Assembly: GCA_902511575.1 (NCBI GenBank)
Contig: CABXFU010000009.1
Span: 1-61,927 of the forward strand
Origin: an uncultured SAR86 cluster bacterium
Lineage (GTDB): Bacteria; Pseudomonadota; Gammaproteobacteria; Magnimaribacterales; D2472
DNA length: 61,927 bases
Direction: 5' to 3'
Below are positions 45,207-53,699 of the stretch, in pieces. A program made the position numbers and the translations under genes. Under the pieces are notes generated by a model. It saw only the letters and a program-made list of their open reading frames with translations. It was not told the origin of the DNA and did not search any database. Within the stretch, counting starts at the first letter, position 1; every line of letters starts with the position of its first letter.

Positions 45207-47143
45207 TGCATTGATTTTATAAGCAGGTCTTCGGTTAGCACCGCTGGTAAAATTTTTGATCTAGGCATGCCAGGTTTCCAAAAAATATACAAAGGAATTC
45301 CAGAGCGTTCATATCTGGCCAATCCAGTAGCTATCTCCTCATTGCGATTGGTCCAATCAGCTTTGACGTAAGTGATGTTTTGGTCTTTCAAATATTCTTT
45401 CACTTTGTCTCTGGCAAATGCAGTTTTTTCATTGGTTTGGCAGGTAATGCACCATGCTGCAGTAAAGTTAATCAAATAAGCTTGATCTTGAGCTTGCAAG
45501 TCTGATTCTATGGCTAAGCTCCACTGCTCAGCAGAGGAATCTGTAACCAATCCATTGGTGTTTTCAGGCAGGCTATTGAAAATCTGGACAGCTGCTAAAA
45601 AAGTTGCAAGCATTCCAATCCATTTCCATCGACCTTTGAATGTTGCAATCATCCAAATCGCCATTCCAAGTATTAACCCAAGCAGCAGCAATAAAATTAG
45701 AGCATCGCCTGAGGTTTGCACCATGAAGACCCACATGAGCCAAAGAGCTGTGGCTATCATGGGAAAAGCAAAGAATTGTTTGAGTGTTTCCATCCAAGCT
45801 CCCGGCTGAGGAAGGGCACTAATCCATTCAGGTTTTAAAGCTAACAATAAATATGGTCCTGCAAAACCTAAACCGAGTGCAAGAAAGATTGGCAGTGTTG
45901 CGAAGGAGGGCTGTAAGAGGGCATAGCCAATTGCAGCACCCATAAATGGAGCGGTACAAGGAGATGCAACCACCACGGCCAAAACGCCAGTGAAAAAAGA
46001 ACCCGAATAGTCATTTCTTGATTGCACAGAGGATCCTAAGGTGGTTAAGCCTGCAGCAAAATTAATATTCGTTAACAGGATGAGACCAATGCCCAGCATG
46101 ATGAGCGTTAAGATTCCGACCACAACAGGAGATTGCAGTTGATAGCCCCATCCAATCATAGATCCAGTAGACCTGATAATGATTAAGGCTGTAGCAATCG
46201 ATAAAAATGTGGACATGACTCCACCAACAAATGACAGAGCATGATTTCTTATTTTGCTGTTGTCATCGCCTCCCATGGAGACAAAACTTAAAACTTTAAG
46301 AGAAATAACAGGAAATACACAGGGCATTAAATTTAAAATCAAGCCGCCAATCAAAGCAAATAATATGGCTTGCCACAAAGACATACCAGAAGCAGATTCT
46401 AGCTCTTCTTCAATTTGAAATCCTTCGCCATTGATGCTCAAAATACCAGAAATGAAAGCTGCCTCATCGTTTAAAACAGGAAGAGTTATTTCATAGGAAT
46501 TATTGCCCAAGTTCACCAATTCCTGAGTGGGTGTATAAGCAAATAAATTATCTTGTCTTGGAAAAAGATATGCACTGCTTATTGTTTGAGAGGATTTAAA
46601 TGTTGTTTTTAAATTACCATCTTCAACAATACTTTGAGTCTGAATAAACTCTGTTGGCAGATTTTGAATCGCTTCATCCAGCAGAATATTTGGTGTTGCG
46701 GATGATAAATCAAGAGTTAAAGAAGCTTTTTCAGGGATGCAAATATCTGCACAAATCAAAAAATCAAAATCAACACTAATCGAAGAAAGATCAGCATCAA
46801 TGGCACGAAACACTTTGAATGGGAAAACAACATCTCCCTCATAGCCGAATGTCATTAGGGGTGGGTAGGGAATGGTTACTGGGGTTGGCCATTCAACATT
46901 CTCGATAATAACACCTTGAGCAACATTCCATTTTGCTTCAAACGGGCTTCCAGAATCACCTGGATTTTCCCAGTAAGTATGCCAACCTTCTTGCATCTCC
47001 AGTCGAACACCAACATAAAAAGATTCTTGTTGGGAATCTTGTATATTTGTGATTAAGCTCGCTTTAGCATGCCCAGTTTCCACAGGGTTAGAGGAACCCA
47101 GAATGGAAAGAAAGAGGCTGCAAGCCAAGAAGATTTGTTTCAT
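45203..47143 (-). CDS. DsbD/ScsB-like membrane thiol:disulfide reductase
   Basis: I start it at ATG 47143 (MKQIFLACSLFLSILGS, a signal peptide), giving 646 residues. The alternative start at 47185 lies inside the terminator of hsp20. An N-terminal periplasmic domain with CADICIPE is followed by an eight-helix membrane domain with the paired cysteines (PCVFPVISLK and SPCTAPFMG) and a C-terminal thioredoxin domain with AAWCITC. It carries electrons from cytoplasmic thioredoxin to the periplasm. It is translationally coupled to the redoxin gene. Confidence 0.93.
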   Translation of the reverse strand: MKQIFLACSLFLSILGSSNPVETGHAKASLITNIQDSQQESFYVGVRLEMQEGWHTYWENPGDSGSPFEAKWNVAQGVIIENVEWPTPVTIPYPPLMTFGYEGDVVFPFKVFRAIDADLSSISVDFDFLICADICIPEKASLTLDLSSATPNILLDEAIQNLPTEFIQTQSIVEDGNLKTTFKSSQTISSAYLFPRQDNLFAYTPTQELVNLGNNSYEITLPVLNDEAAFISGILSINGEGFQIEEELESASGMSLWQAILFALIGGLILNLMPCVFPVISLKVLSFVSMGGDDNSKIRNHALSFVGGVMSTFLSIATALIIIRSTGSMIGWGYQLQSPVVVGILTLIMLGIGLILLTNINFAAGLTTLGSSVQSRNDYSGSFFTGVLAVVVASPCTAPFMGAAIGYALLQPSFATLPIFLALGLGFAGPYLLLALKPEWISALPQPGAWMETLKQFFAFPMIATALWLMWVFMVQTSGDALILLLLLGLILGMAIWMIATFKGRWKWIGMLATFLAAVQIFNSLPENTNGLVTDSSAEQWSLAIESDLQAQDQAYLINFTAAWCITCQTNEKTAFARDKVKEYLKDQNITYVKADWTNRNEEIATGLARYERSGIPLYIFWKPGMPRSKILPAVLTEDLLIKSMQ

Positions 47144-47167
47144 GCCTTTTATGTTAAACCATTGTAA

Positions 47168-47195
47168 TAAAAAAGGGGGGAGCACAAGCTCCCCC
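47168..47195 (-). terminator. Rho-independent terminator of hsp20
   Basis: Read on the minus strand: GGGGGAGC, loop TTGT, GCTCCCCC, then CC and a run of T. This is a perfect 8-bp GC-rich stem 18 bp after the hsp20 stop. Confidence 0.93.
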
Positions 47196-47212
47196 GATCC
47201 AATTTGATTGAC

Positions 47213-47665
47213 TTACTTACTGCCTAGAATTTTAGGAGTTTTGATATCAATCGAACGAGGTTTTTGAGCATCCGGAATTATTTTTTCCAAAGCCAGAGTT
47301 AACATTCCATTAACTAAATCAGCACCATGAACCTCAACATTTTCAGCTAAAGTAAACTGCTGTTTAAAGGCTCTTTGAGCTATGCCTTGATAGACAACCT
47401 CATTCGAGTCATTTAAGAGCTCTGCTTTAGGCCCTTTATGCTCTATCGTTAATACACCTTCTGCCAATTCAATGTTGAGGTCTTCTCGCGATAGACCAGC
47501 AACAGCAACATCAATAAAGATTCTGTTTTCATCTCTTCGAATGTTGTATGGCGGATAGCTTGAAGATCTTTCTGTGGTTTCAGAGAATCTCTGCAATCTA
47601 TCAAACAGGTTTTCAAAACCTAACACACGAGTGGTTAGGAACGGATCGGTAAAATTAAGTACCAT
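47213..47665 (-). CDS. ibpA: Small heat-shock protein Hsp20
   Basis: This 150-residue protein is a classic alpha-crystallin-domain protein: YPPYNIRRDENRIFIDVAVAG, LSREDLNIELAEGVLTIEHKG, RAFKQQFTLAENVEV, NGMLTLALEKIIP. It binds unfolding proteins as an oligomer. A consensus AAGGAGGA precedes the ATG, inside a possible thermometer hairpin, and a sigma32-like promoter lies further upstream. It has its own terminator, so it is a single-gene unit. Confidence 0.95.
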   Translation of the reverse strand: MVLNFTDPFLTTRVLGFENLFDRLQRFSETTERSSSYPPYNIRRDENRIFIDVAVAGLSREDLNIELAEGVLTIEHKGPKAELLNDSNEVVYQGIAQRAFKQQFTLAENVEVHGADLVNGMLTLALEKIIPDAQKPRSIDIKTPKILGSK

Positions 47666-47672
47666 AATATAG

Positions 47673-47695
47673 TCCTCCTTAGTAGCGACTAAAAG
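47673..47695 (-). promoter_or_regulatory. FourU-like RNA thermometer hairpin over the hsp20 ribosome site
   Basis: On the minus strand CTTTTAGT, loop CGCT, ACTAAGGAG: TTTTAGT pairs with ACTAAGG, so four U face AAGG of the Shine-Dalgarno through two A-U and two G-U pairs. Melting on heating would free the site. This is a structural prediction by eye. Confidence 0.55.
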
Positions 47696-47696
47696 T

Positions 47697-47749
47697 GCAT
47701 ACCCAAATGGCTTATGCGGTTAATAAACGTAGACCCAAATGGCATCTAC
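47697..47749 (-). promoter_or_regulatory. Twin 21-nt hairpins with identical loops in the hsp20 leader
   Basis: Two elements (47729-47749 and 47697-47717), 32 nt centre to centre, have different 5-bp stems (GTAGA/TCTAC and GCATA/TATGC on the minus strand) around the same GCCATTTGGG core. Different but complementary stems around a constant loop indicate that the fold and the loop matter. They lie downstream of the predicted promoter, so they would be in the mRNA leader. Confidence 0.6.
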
Positions 47750-47756
47750 AATACTT

Positions 47757-47784
47757 ATTTAAGTGCTTTTATAAAAAATTCAAG
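47757..47784 (-). promoter_or_regulatory. Sigma32-like heat-shock promoter of hsp20
   Basis: Minus strand CTTGAA (47779-47784), a 13-bp spacer and CACTTAAAT (47757-47765). The -35 matches the CTTGAA heat-shock core well and the -10 only weakly (consensus CCCCATNT). Confidence 0.5.
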
Positions 47785-47799
47785 GAAAAGAAGAAAAAA

Positions 47800-48360
47800 T
47801 TATTCCTTCCAGTGGGTCACAAATTTGTTTACATCAAGTTGAGGTATCTTTTTGTTGGTTCCTGTGGGGGTGCCAACATATAAATAACCAATTACTTCAT
47901 GATCAGAAGTTAAATTTAAGTATTCAGCGATTTTCTTGTTGAAGGCAAATTTACCCGTCCGCCAAATTCCAGCATAGTTTTTTGCATGCAGTGCCAGCAA
48001 GATATTTTCTGCTGCTGTTGCTGTCGATAGCATTTGCTCTACTTTAGGAACTTTGGGATGTTCGCTGATTTGAGTGGCCAAGATGATAATCATGGGTGCT
48101 CTAAATGGCGCAGCTTGATACTTTTCCATTTGCAAGGGTGTAACATCCTTCAATTCATTTACAGCAAACTCTGTAAAAATTTTAGATAATTTATCTAAAC
48201 CTGCACCCGTCACTTCAATAAAACGCGAGGGTCGCAACCAAGCATGATCAGGAGCTCGCAGCGCTGCTTGATAAATTTCATGCATCTCATCTTTTGAAGG
48301 AATGGGTGTGGTTAATTCACGAGGTGAATTTCGTGTTAAAAGATTGGTTATTGCATCCAT
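47800..48360 (-). CDS. Nitroreductase family protein (YdjA-like)
   Basis: This 186-residue protein has the N-terminal RNSPRELTTPIP (FMN phosphate site), AALRAPDHAWLRPSRF, the central TATAAENILLALHAKNYAGIWRTG and the C-terminal GYLYVGTPTG of YdjA-type FMN nitroreductases. It probably reduces nitro- or quinone compounds with NAD(P)H. The hsp20 promoter lies after its stop, so it is a separate unit. Confidence 0.9.
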   Translation of the reverse strand: MDAITNLLTRNSPRELTTPIPSKDEMHEIYQAALRAPDHAWLRPSRFIEVTGAGLDKLSKIFTEFAVNELKDVTPLQMEKYQAAPFRAPMIIILATQISEHPKVPKVEQMLSTATAAENILLALHAKNYAGIWRTGKFAFNKKIAEYLNLTSDHEVIGYLYVGTPTGTNKKIPQLDVNKFVTHWKE

Positions 48361-48469
48361 TCTTCTATTCTAATAGATGCAAAATTTTTTTATAAGAAAT
48401 ACTCCAATCTTTTGTGCTATCAGATTACACTTAACCTAGTAAACAATATTTATCTAAACTAATTTATTT

Positions 48470-48853
48470 ATGGAAATAACACTTTTATACACTTCATTGA
48501 TTACAATTCTTGCTATTTTTCTTGCTTTTAGAGTTGGGGTCACAAGAGGTAAAACTAATACGTTACTTGGAGAGGGTGATTCCTCTGAATTGCTTCAATC
48601 TATTAGATCGCACGGCAATTTAATCGAACATGCTCCTTTGGCATTAATGCTTTTATTGTTGCTTGAAATGCAAGGTATTGCAGACTGGAAACTGCACTTG
48701 CTTGGATCTTCTTTTTTTCTTTTTAGAATTTTACATGCCTACGGACTTTCAATTTCCAGAGAAAGCACTCCTTATCGTGTTGTCGGAGCATTGGGCTCAT
48801 GGGTGTTAATGCTAGGAATGAGTGCATATGGCTTGTACGTTTATCTTGCCTAA
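48470..48853 (+). CDS. MAPEG family membrane protein (YecN-like)
   Basis: This 127-residue protein has four hydrophobic segments and the family motif SIRSHGNLIEHAPLALMLLL (residues about 43-62), plus FRILHAYGLS. MAPEG proteins act in glutathione and eicosanoid metabolism. The bacterial YecN type has no firm function. Confidence 0.88.
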   Translation: MEITLLYTSLITILAIFLAFRVGVTRGKTNTLLGEGDSSELLQSIRSHGNLIEHAPLALMLLLLLEMQGIADWKLHLLGSSFFLFRILHAYGLSISRESTPYRVVGALGSWVLMLGMSAYGLYVYLA

Positions 48854-48893
48854 AGCTCATGAACTTTTTACATAAATTAAAGTCAAAATTAAT

Positions 48894-49319
48894 ATGATAG
48901 ATTTTAAAAAATATTTACTCGTCTTTAGCTTAATTATTGCTATGCCTAATCTTTTAGCAGAAACAGCTGATGATCCTGCGGCTGATCTCATGGGTACAGT
49001 TTGGCAACTGGTTAAAAATGGTTCTCAAAGCTCCTCCTTTGGCAGTGGGCAAGTTGTATATTTTTTATCCAGCGATGCATATCACACCCATAGAAGTAGA
49101 AAATTTCAAACCTGGGATACTTTTTCCATGGTAGACGGAAGAAACCTAGTGCGTTTGAAAAAAAATGAGAGCATTGAGATTGTTGCATCAAAATTCAATG
49201 ATTCGATATATGAGGTCAAACTTCTTGATGGTTTCTATAAGGGTAAAACTTATTATTTGATTGCAGATGAGCTTGAGAAAAATTTTAAACAGGAGATTAA
49301 AGATAATGACAGCATCTAA
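48894..49319 (+). CDS. Secreted hypothetical protein
   Basis: This 141-residue protein has a signal peptide (MIDFKKYLLVFSLIIAMPNLLA). The mature part has MGTVWQLVKNGSQSSSF and predominantly beta-strand character, perhaps a small periplasmic barrel or lipocalin-like fold. I do not recognise the family. Its 3' end overlaps the lipoprotein gene start at 49306. Confidence 0.65.
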   Translation: MIDFKKYLLVFSLIIAMPNLLAETADDPAADLMGTVWQLVKNGSQSSSFGSGQVVYFLSSDAYHTHRSRKFQTWDTFSMVDGRNLVRLKKNESIEIVASKFNDSIYEVKLLDGFYKGKTYYLIADELEKNFKQEIKDNDSI

Positions 49320-49770
49320 AAATATTATTAGCATCGTTTTTGCCATGTTCATGGTGAGTTGTTCCTACAGTTCATTGCGACCTGAGGTGGTTGATCGTTC
49401 TGATGCACAAAGAATGCAGACGGTTATTTTTGCAACGGTTGTTTCAATCGATCGAGTGATATTATCAGGCGATGGCGATACTGGTGCTGTGGCAGGAGCA
49501 ATCATTGGTGGCGTTGCAGGCGCTTCAGTAACTGATTCTGAGACTGAATCTGATATAGCTGGAGTCTTGGGTGCCTTGGTTGGCTCTGCGGTGGGTTCAA
49601 AAATGGGAGATGCGGCAACCAGGAAGCCTGCTATCGAGTTATTATTGGATTTGGATTCAGGCAAAACAGTTTCCATTATCCAAGAAGAAGGAGATTATAG
49701 TTTTGCTGTTGGTCAACGAGTGAAGATTATAAAAAACAAAGGCAAGTCTAGAGTCATGCCTTTGCAATGA
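49306..49770 (+). CDS. slyB: SlyB-like glycine-zipper outer-membrane lipoprotein
   Basis: I start it at ATG 49306 (154 residues). The longer frame uses a TTG at 49261 inside the previous gene and breaks the signal. A lipobox MVSCS is followed by the SlyB pattern: RMQTVIFATVVSIDRV, a glycine-zipper hairpin (GAVAGAIIGGVAGASV, GVLGALVGSAVGSKMGD) and a C-terminal GDYSFAVGQRVKII barrel strand. It stabilises the outer membrane in known systems. It overlaps recX by 4 bp. Confidence 0.85.
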   Translation: MTASKNIISIVFAMFMVSCSYSSLRPEVVDRSDAQRMQTVIFATVVSIDRVILSGDGDTGAVAGAIIGGVAGASVTDSETESDIAGVLGALVGSAVGSKMGDAATRKPAIELLLDLDSGKTVSIIQEEGDYSFAVGQRVKIIKNKGKSRVMPLQ

Positions 49771-50207
49771 CTTCGGAAGCTTTCACACTTATATACAACA
49801 AAGCCCTGGATTTAGTTTCTAGGCGAGAGCATTCTCGTCATGAGCTTATGCAAAAGCTCAACAAACGTTTCCCCGAAACACTGCCCATTATCGAAGAAGC
49901 GCTGGATAAACTTGTACTAAATAACATTCTTAATGATGAGCGTTTTGCTGAAATGTATCTTAATTCGAGGGCCAGAAAAGGTTTTGGGCCAAAAAAAATA
50001 GAGATGGAATTGTATTCTAAAAAAGTTGACTCAATTTTCATTGGCAATGCCATTGAGGCTTATGAAAGTTGGATAGAAAATGCTGAAAATGAGCTACAAA
50101 AGAAATTTAAAGGCATCCAACCAGCTGACTACAAGTCGAAGATGAAGCAAAAACAATTTCTTTTTAATCGGGGATTTAGCGCCCAAATTATTGAGCGGAT
50201 TTTATAA
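49767..50207 (+). CDS. recX: Regulatory protein RecX
   Basis: This 146-residue protein has three-helix repeats typical of RecX: ALDLVSRREHSRHELMQKL, LNDERFAEMYLNSRARKGFGPKKIEMEL, KQKQFLFNRGFSAQIIERIL. It controls RecA filaments. It is not beside recA here but is coupled by 4 bp to the slyB-like gene and followed by dnaX after 24 bp. Confidence 0.9.
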   Translation: MTSEAFTLIYNKALDLVSRREHSRHELMQKLNKRFPETLPIIEEALDKLVLNNILNDERFAEMYLNSRARKGFGPKKIEMELYSKKVDSIFIGNAIEAYESWIENAENELQKKFKGIQPADYKSKMKQKQFLFNRGFSAQIIERIL

Positions 50208-50231
50208 AATCACATGGTATGATTTACTCCT

Positions 50232-51869
50232 ATGTCCTACCAGGTTTTAGCCAGAAAATATCGACCCTCAACCTTCTCTGAAGTTGTTGGACAAGAGCAC
50301 ATTTTAAAAGCCTTAGAAAACAGTATTAAGCACAATAAACTCCATCAAGCCTATATGTTTAGCGGCACCCGAGGGGTAGGCAAAACAACAATTGCCAGAG
50401 TTTTTGCCAAATGTCTTAATTGCCAAAAAGGTGATATGCCGCAAGCCGAGCCATGCAATGAATGCGCGGCTTGTTTGGAAATAAAAGCCGGTCGACATAT
50501 AGAGTTTTTAGAAGTTGATGCTGCATCAAGAACTGGTGTGGATGATATGCGAGAACTACTTGAGTCTGTTCAATATAAACCGGCAAATGCTCGTTACAAA
50601 ATCTATCTCATTGATGAAGTACACATGCTATCTAAAAGCAGTTTTAATGCTTTATTAAAAACCTTGGAAGAGCCACCACCTCATGTAATGTTTTTGATGG
50701 CCACTACGGAGGTCGAGAAAGTTCCCAAAACTGTTTTATCTCGTTGTCTGCAATTGAATCTTAAGATCATTCCAGAAAATCAAATTCGAGATCATGCTCA
50801 GTCTTTACTAGATCTAGAGGGAATTAAATATGATGATGAATCTTTGGCTTTAATCGCGAGTTCTGCCCAGGGATCTATCCGTGATGGACTAACGCTTTTA
50901 GATCAAGCCATTGCTCACGGTAATGGAGTGCTTGAGTCAGATCAAGTGAAAGCATTATTAGGAACCATCGATCAATCTTATATTATTGAACTCGTGAATC
51001 ATGTGGCTGCTTCAGATGGAGATGGAGCCTATTTAGCTTTGAATAAAATCACCGAGCTGAATGTCGAGTATGAGCAAGTCTTAAAAATTATTATTTCAGT
51101 TTTTCATAAAATCTCATTGCACCAACAGCTTCAAGATAGTGAAGATTCAGGCATTCAACAATTAGCTGATAGTATTGATCCTCAGATTGTTCAATTGCAT
51201 TATGAGATTGCTTTAAATGCTTTAAGCAAATTCCATGTGCACCCACATCCAAAGCAGGCTCTTGAATTATGCATTTTGCGTATGCTTGCCTTTCAGCCTA
51301 TTTCAGAGGGGGTAGCTCCAAAAATAGAAAAAAAAAATTCTAAATTAGTAACGAAACAGCCCATAACTCCAAAAAAAAATGTAGTTGAAGTTGAGATTCC
51401 AAAAGCTGAATCCAAATCTAAAAAAGTCTCAGTTGATGAGGGGTCTGCAAAGGAATCAATGACTGAGGAGCCAAGCATTCCATCGCCGCTTGATATGCAA
51501 AGTTGGAATTCAATATTCAATTCATTAAATCTATCCATGTTTGTGAGTCAGGTTTTTTCAGAGTTTGAGTTTGTGAGTTTTACTGATCATGTTTTAACTT
51601 TAAAAAAATCAGATGAGCTCATTAATCCAACTGAAGGATTGAAAACAGAATTCTTAGAAGCTATTTCAGCCCAATTAGGTCAAAAGATTTCGCTAATCAT
51701 AGAAAGTGGAGAGGTAATGGCATCTCCTGCAGCTGTTGAGGTTGAGAGGGTGCAAAACCAGCTCAATCAAGACAAAGATGCTTTGCTAGAGAATGCAGCT
51801 GTAAAAGACATTCTTGATTCATTTGGTGGAAAAATTATTGATGAATCAATCAAGAAGGTAAGCCCATGA
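50232..51869 (+). CDS. dnaX: DNA polymerase III subunits gamma/tau
   Basis: This 545-residue protein has Walker A GTRGVGKTT, four zinc-binding cysteines (CLNC, CNECAAC), Walker B LIDEVH, the SRC arginine-finger motif and a C-terminal tau tail. It is shorter than E. coli tau (643). Two poly-A tracts follow domain III. Slippage at either gives a stop at once and so a gamma-like product of about 370-390 residues. It overlaps recR by 4 bp. The usual ybaB gene between them is missing. Confidence 0.95.
   Translation: MSYQVLARKYRPSTFSEVVGQEHILKALENSIKHNKLHQAYMFSGTRGVGKTTIARVFAKCLNCQKGDMPQAEPCNECAACLEIKAGRHIEFLEVDAASRTGVDDMRELLESVQYKPANARYKIYLIDEVHMLSKSSFNALLKTLEEPPPHVMFLMATTEVEKVPKTVLSRCLQLNLKIIPENQIRDHAQSLLDLEGIKYDDESLALIASSAQGSIRDGLTLLDQAIAHGNGVLESDQVKALLGTIDQSYIIELVNHVAASDGDGAYLALNKITELNVEYEQVLKIIISVFHKISLHQQLQDSEDSGIQQLADSIDPQIVQLHYEIALNALSKFHVHPHPKQALELCILRMLAFQPISEGVAPKIEKKNSKLVTKQPITPKKNVVEVEIPKAESKSKKVSVDEGSAKESMTEEPSIPSPLDMQSWNSIFNSLNLSMFVSQVFSEFEFVSFTDHVLTLKKSDELINPTEGLKTEFLEAISAQLGQKISLIIESGEVMASPAAVEVERVQNQLNQDKDALLENAAVKDILDSFGGKIIDESIKKVSP
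51328..51379 (+). promoter_or_regulatory. Paired poly-A slip sites in dnaX
   Basis: There is an A10 run at 51328-51337 (reads GAA AAA AAA AAT) and an A9 run at 51371-51379 (CCA AAA AAA AAT). With one extra A the first gives TTC TAA and the second TGT AGT TGA. With one A fewer they give ATT CTA AAT TAG and ATG TAG. All four outcomes stop within a few codons, just after domain III. Confidence 0.6.
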
Positions 51870-52453
51870 GCAGAGATTTGCTATATGAGCTAATAGAAGC
51901 CTTAACTATTTTGCCTGGGGTTGGCAAGAAGTCTGCTCAACGCATGGCATTATTCTTACTCGATAAAAATAAAGATGGAGCTTTGCATTTAGCTCAAACT
52001 CTAGAGGAGTGCTTGGATTCTATTCAACGCTGTGAGGTATGTAGACAATTGACATCAGAACCTGTCTGTAGAATTTGCAGTGATGAATCGCGAGATGCAT
52101 ACAGCCTTTGTGTTGTGGAGAGTCCTTCGGATGTCTTGGCTATAGAGTCAACAGGTGGCTTCAAGGGTAGATACTTTGTTTTAATGGGACGCCTCTCACC
52201 AATTGACGGAGTTTCACCTGATGATCTTGGCATCCCGGATTTATTGCGTCATATTCAAGGCGCAAAGATCGAGGAAGTGATTCTTGCAACAAGTTCAACC
52301 GTTGAGGGTGATGCAACAGCATCCTTTATTAATGATCATCTTGAGAGCGTTAAAGTTTCAAGAATTTCCTATGGCATTCCTATTGGAGGAGAGTTAGAGT
52401 ATGTCGACGGCAACACTATTGCGCGAGCTATCCAAGGGAGGATTGTAATTTAA
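51866..52453 (+). CDS. recR: Recombination protein RecR
   Basis: This 195-residue protein has the N-terminal [17 protein letters not shown] (HhH), a C4 zinc finger ([16 protein letters not shown]), a Toprim domain ([16 protein letters not shown]) and [13 protein letters not shown] at the C-terminus. It works with RecO and RecF in loading RecA. It overlaps dnaX by 4 bp and dcd by 1 bp, indicating one operon. Confidence 0.95.
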   Translation: MSRDLLYELIEALTILPGVGKKSAQRMALFLLDKNKDGALHLAQTLEECLDSIQRCEVCRQLTSEPVCRICSDESRDAYSLCVVESPSDVLAIESTGGFKGRYFVLMGRLSPIDGVSPDDLGIPDLLRHIQGAKIEEVILATSSTVEGDATASFINDHLESVKVSRISYGIPIGGELEYVDGNTIARAIQGRIVI

Positions 52454-53022
52454 TGTCTATCAAACCAGATGTGTGGATAAAACGAATGGCTGAATCTGAA
52501 GGGATGATTGAGCCTTTTTCTGAAAATCAGGTGCGAGTTGATGATAAGGGTGAAAAACTTATCTCATATGGAGTCTCTAGCTTTGGCTATGATGTTCGCT
52601 GCGCAAACGAGTTTAAAGTTTTCACCAACATCCACTCAGCAACCGTTGATCCAAAAGTTTTTGATGATAATAGTTTTGTTGATATAAGTGCAGATGTCTG
52701 CATCATTCCACCCAATTCTTTTGCTCTTGCCAGAACAGTTGAGTATTTTCGTATTCCTAGAAACGTATTAACTATCTGCTTGGGCAAATCAACATATGCG
52801 AGATGTGGAATCATCGTTAATGTAACGCCCCTCGAGCCGGAGTGGGAGGGGCATGTAACTCTAGAATTTTCAAACACCACAAATTTACCAGCAAAAATAT
52901 ATGCAGGTGAGGGTGTTGCTCAAATGATTTTTTTTGAATCAGATGAAGACTGTGAAGTTAGTTATAAGGACAGGGGTGGAAAATATCAGGGACAAACAGG
53001 GGTCACGCTTCCAAAAACCTAA
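52453..53022 (+). CDS. dcd: dCTP deaminase
   Basis: This 189-residue protein is close to E. coli Dcd (193). [28 protein letters not shown] (active-site Glu) and [11 protein letters not shown] are the trimer's conserved motifs. It makes dUTP for thymidylate synthesis. It overlaps recR by 1 bp and the convergent DUF3108 gene by 4 bp. Confidence 0.95.
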   Translation: MSIKPDVWIKRMAESEGMIEPFSENQVRVDDKGEKLISYGVSSFGYDVRCANEFKVFTNIHSATVDPKVFDDNSFVDISADVCIIPPNSFALARTVEYFRIPRNVLTICLGKSTYARCGIIVNVTPLEPEWEGHVTLEFSNTTNLPAKIYAGEGVAQMIFFESDEDCEVSYKDRGGKYQGQTGVTLPKT

Positions 53023-53699
53023 TACAGTTTTTTAAGTTCAAGCATTGTATCCCCATCTTGATCCTCATCCTCAACTTTTATAATTAAGTAATCAAGATCT
53101 GGGGCTAGAAAGTAGCGCGTGGTTCTATCATCCTGCAGCCTAATTCTTTCTACAATGATGCAAGGATAGATAGTGCCATCCACCTCAAAACTTCCATTGT
53201 CGACAACCTTGTAGTTGTTTGCTTCAATTGCTCCTGTTTTTAAATCTGGTAGCAGCAATGAGAATTCTTGAAGACCTGCGATAACATTTTTTCTAATTTG
53301 TATTTGGACATTCAATGGATCAAATACGTTTTCGTTTTCTGGTAATGCTTGGCTCCAATCATACTTCCCTTTAGAACTTAAAGTTCCTGAAGCCTGATCA
53401 AAATTTAAAGTTCTTTTGTCTGAAATCAGAGTCCACTTAACGTCCACATAATATTTAGTGGAGGCCATGAGATTATTACTTTCAGTAAAATCTGAAATAA
53501 TTTTGATTCTGCCAAGTGGAAATTTAGCATTGAACTGAATGCTTCTTTTTCCATCTTCTTCATGAGTAATAAGCTCTCTTATTCCCTGCATGGAGACTTG
53601 TGAATTAGTGAAAACATATTCTCCTCTGTAGTCAGGAATTTCTTGTGCTGTTAGATCGGCTGAAATTAAAACAAATAATATTCCAAAATATTTATACAT
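53019..53699 (-). CDS. Periplasmic DUF3108 domain protein
   Basis: I start it at ATG 53699 ([18 protein letters not shown], a signal peptide, 226 residues). The alternative 53744 has no signal. Beta-rich repeats such as [15 protein letters not shown] and [21 protein letters not shown] fit DUF3108, a predicted outer-membrane-associated or periplasmic protein. It overlaps purN by 8 bp. In other Gammaproteobacteria DUF3108 proteins also lie next to purN. Confidence 0.85.
   Translation of the reverse strand: MYKYFGILFVLISADLTAQEIPDYRGEYVFTNSQVSMQGIRELITHEEDGKRSIQFNAKFPLGRIKIISDFTESNNLMASTKYYVDVKWTLISDKRTLNFDQASGTLSSKGKYDWSQALPENENVFDPLNVQIQIRKNVIAGLQEFSLLLPDLKTGAIEANNYKVVDNGSFEVDGTIYPCIIVERIRLQDDRTTRYFLAPDLDYLIIKVEDEDQDGDTMLELKKLY

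Noticed and set aside
47144-47185. An upstream ATG that would lengthen the DsbD-like protein
   Set aside because: It lies inside the hsp20 terminator hairpin, and the signal peptide begins at 47143.
47697-47749. Hsp20 leader repeats as a CIRCE/HrcA operator
   Set aside because: They do not match TTAGCACTC-N9-GAGTGCTAA, and they lie downstream of the predicted promoter.
49261-49305. TTG start for the SlyB-like lipoprotein
   Set aside because: The extension is charged and spoils the lipoprotein signal. ATG 49306 gives a proper one.
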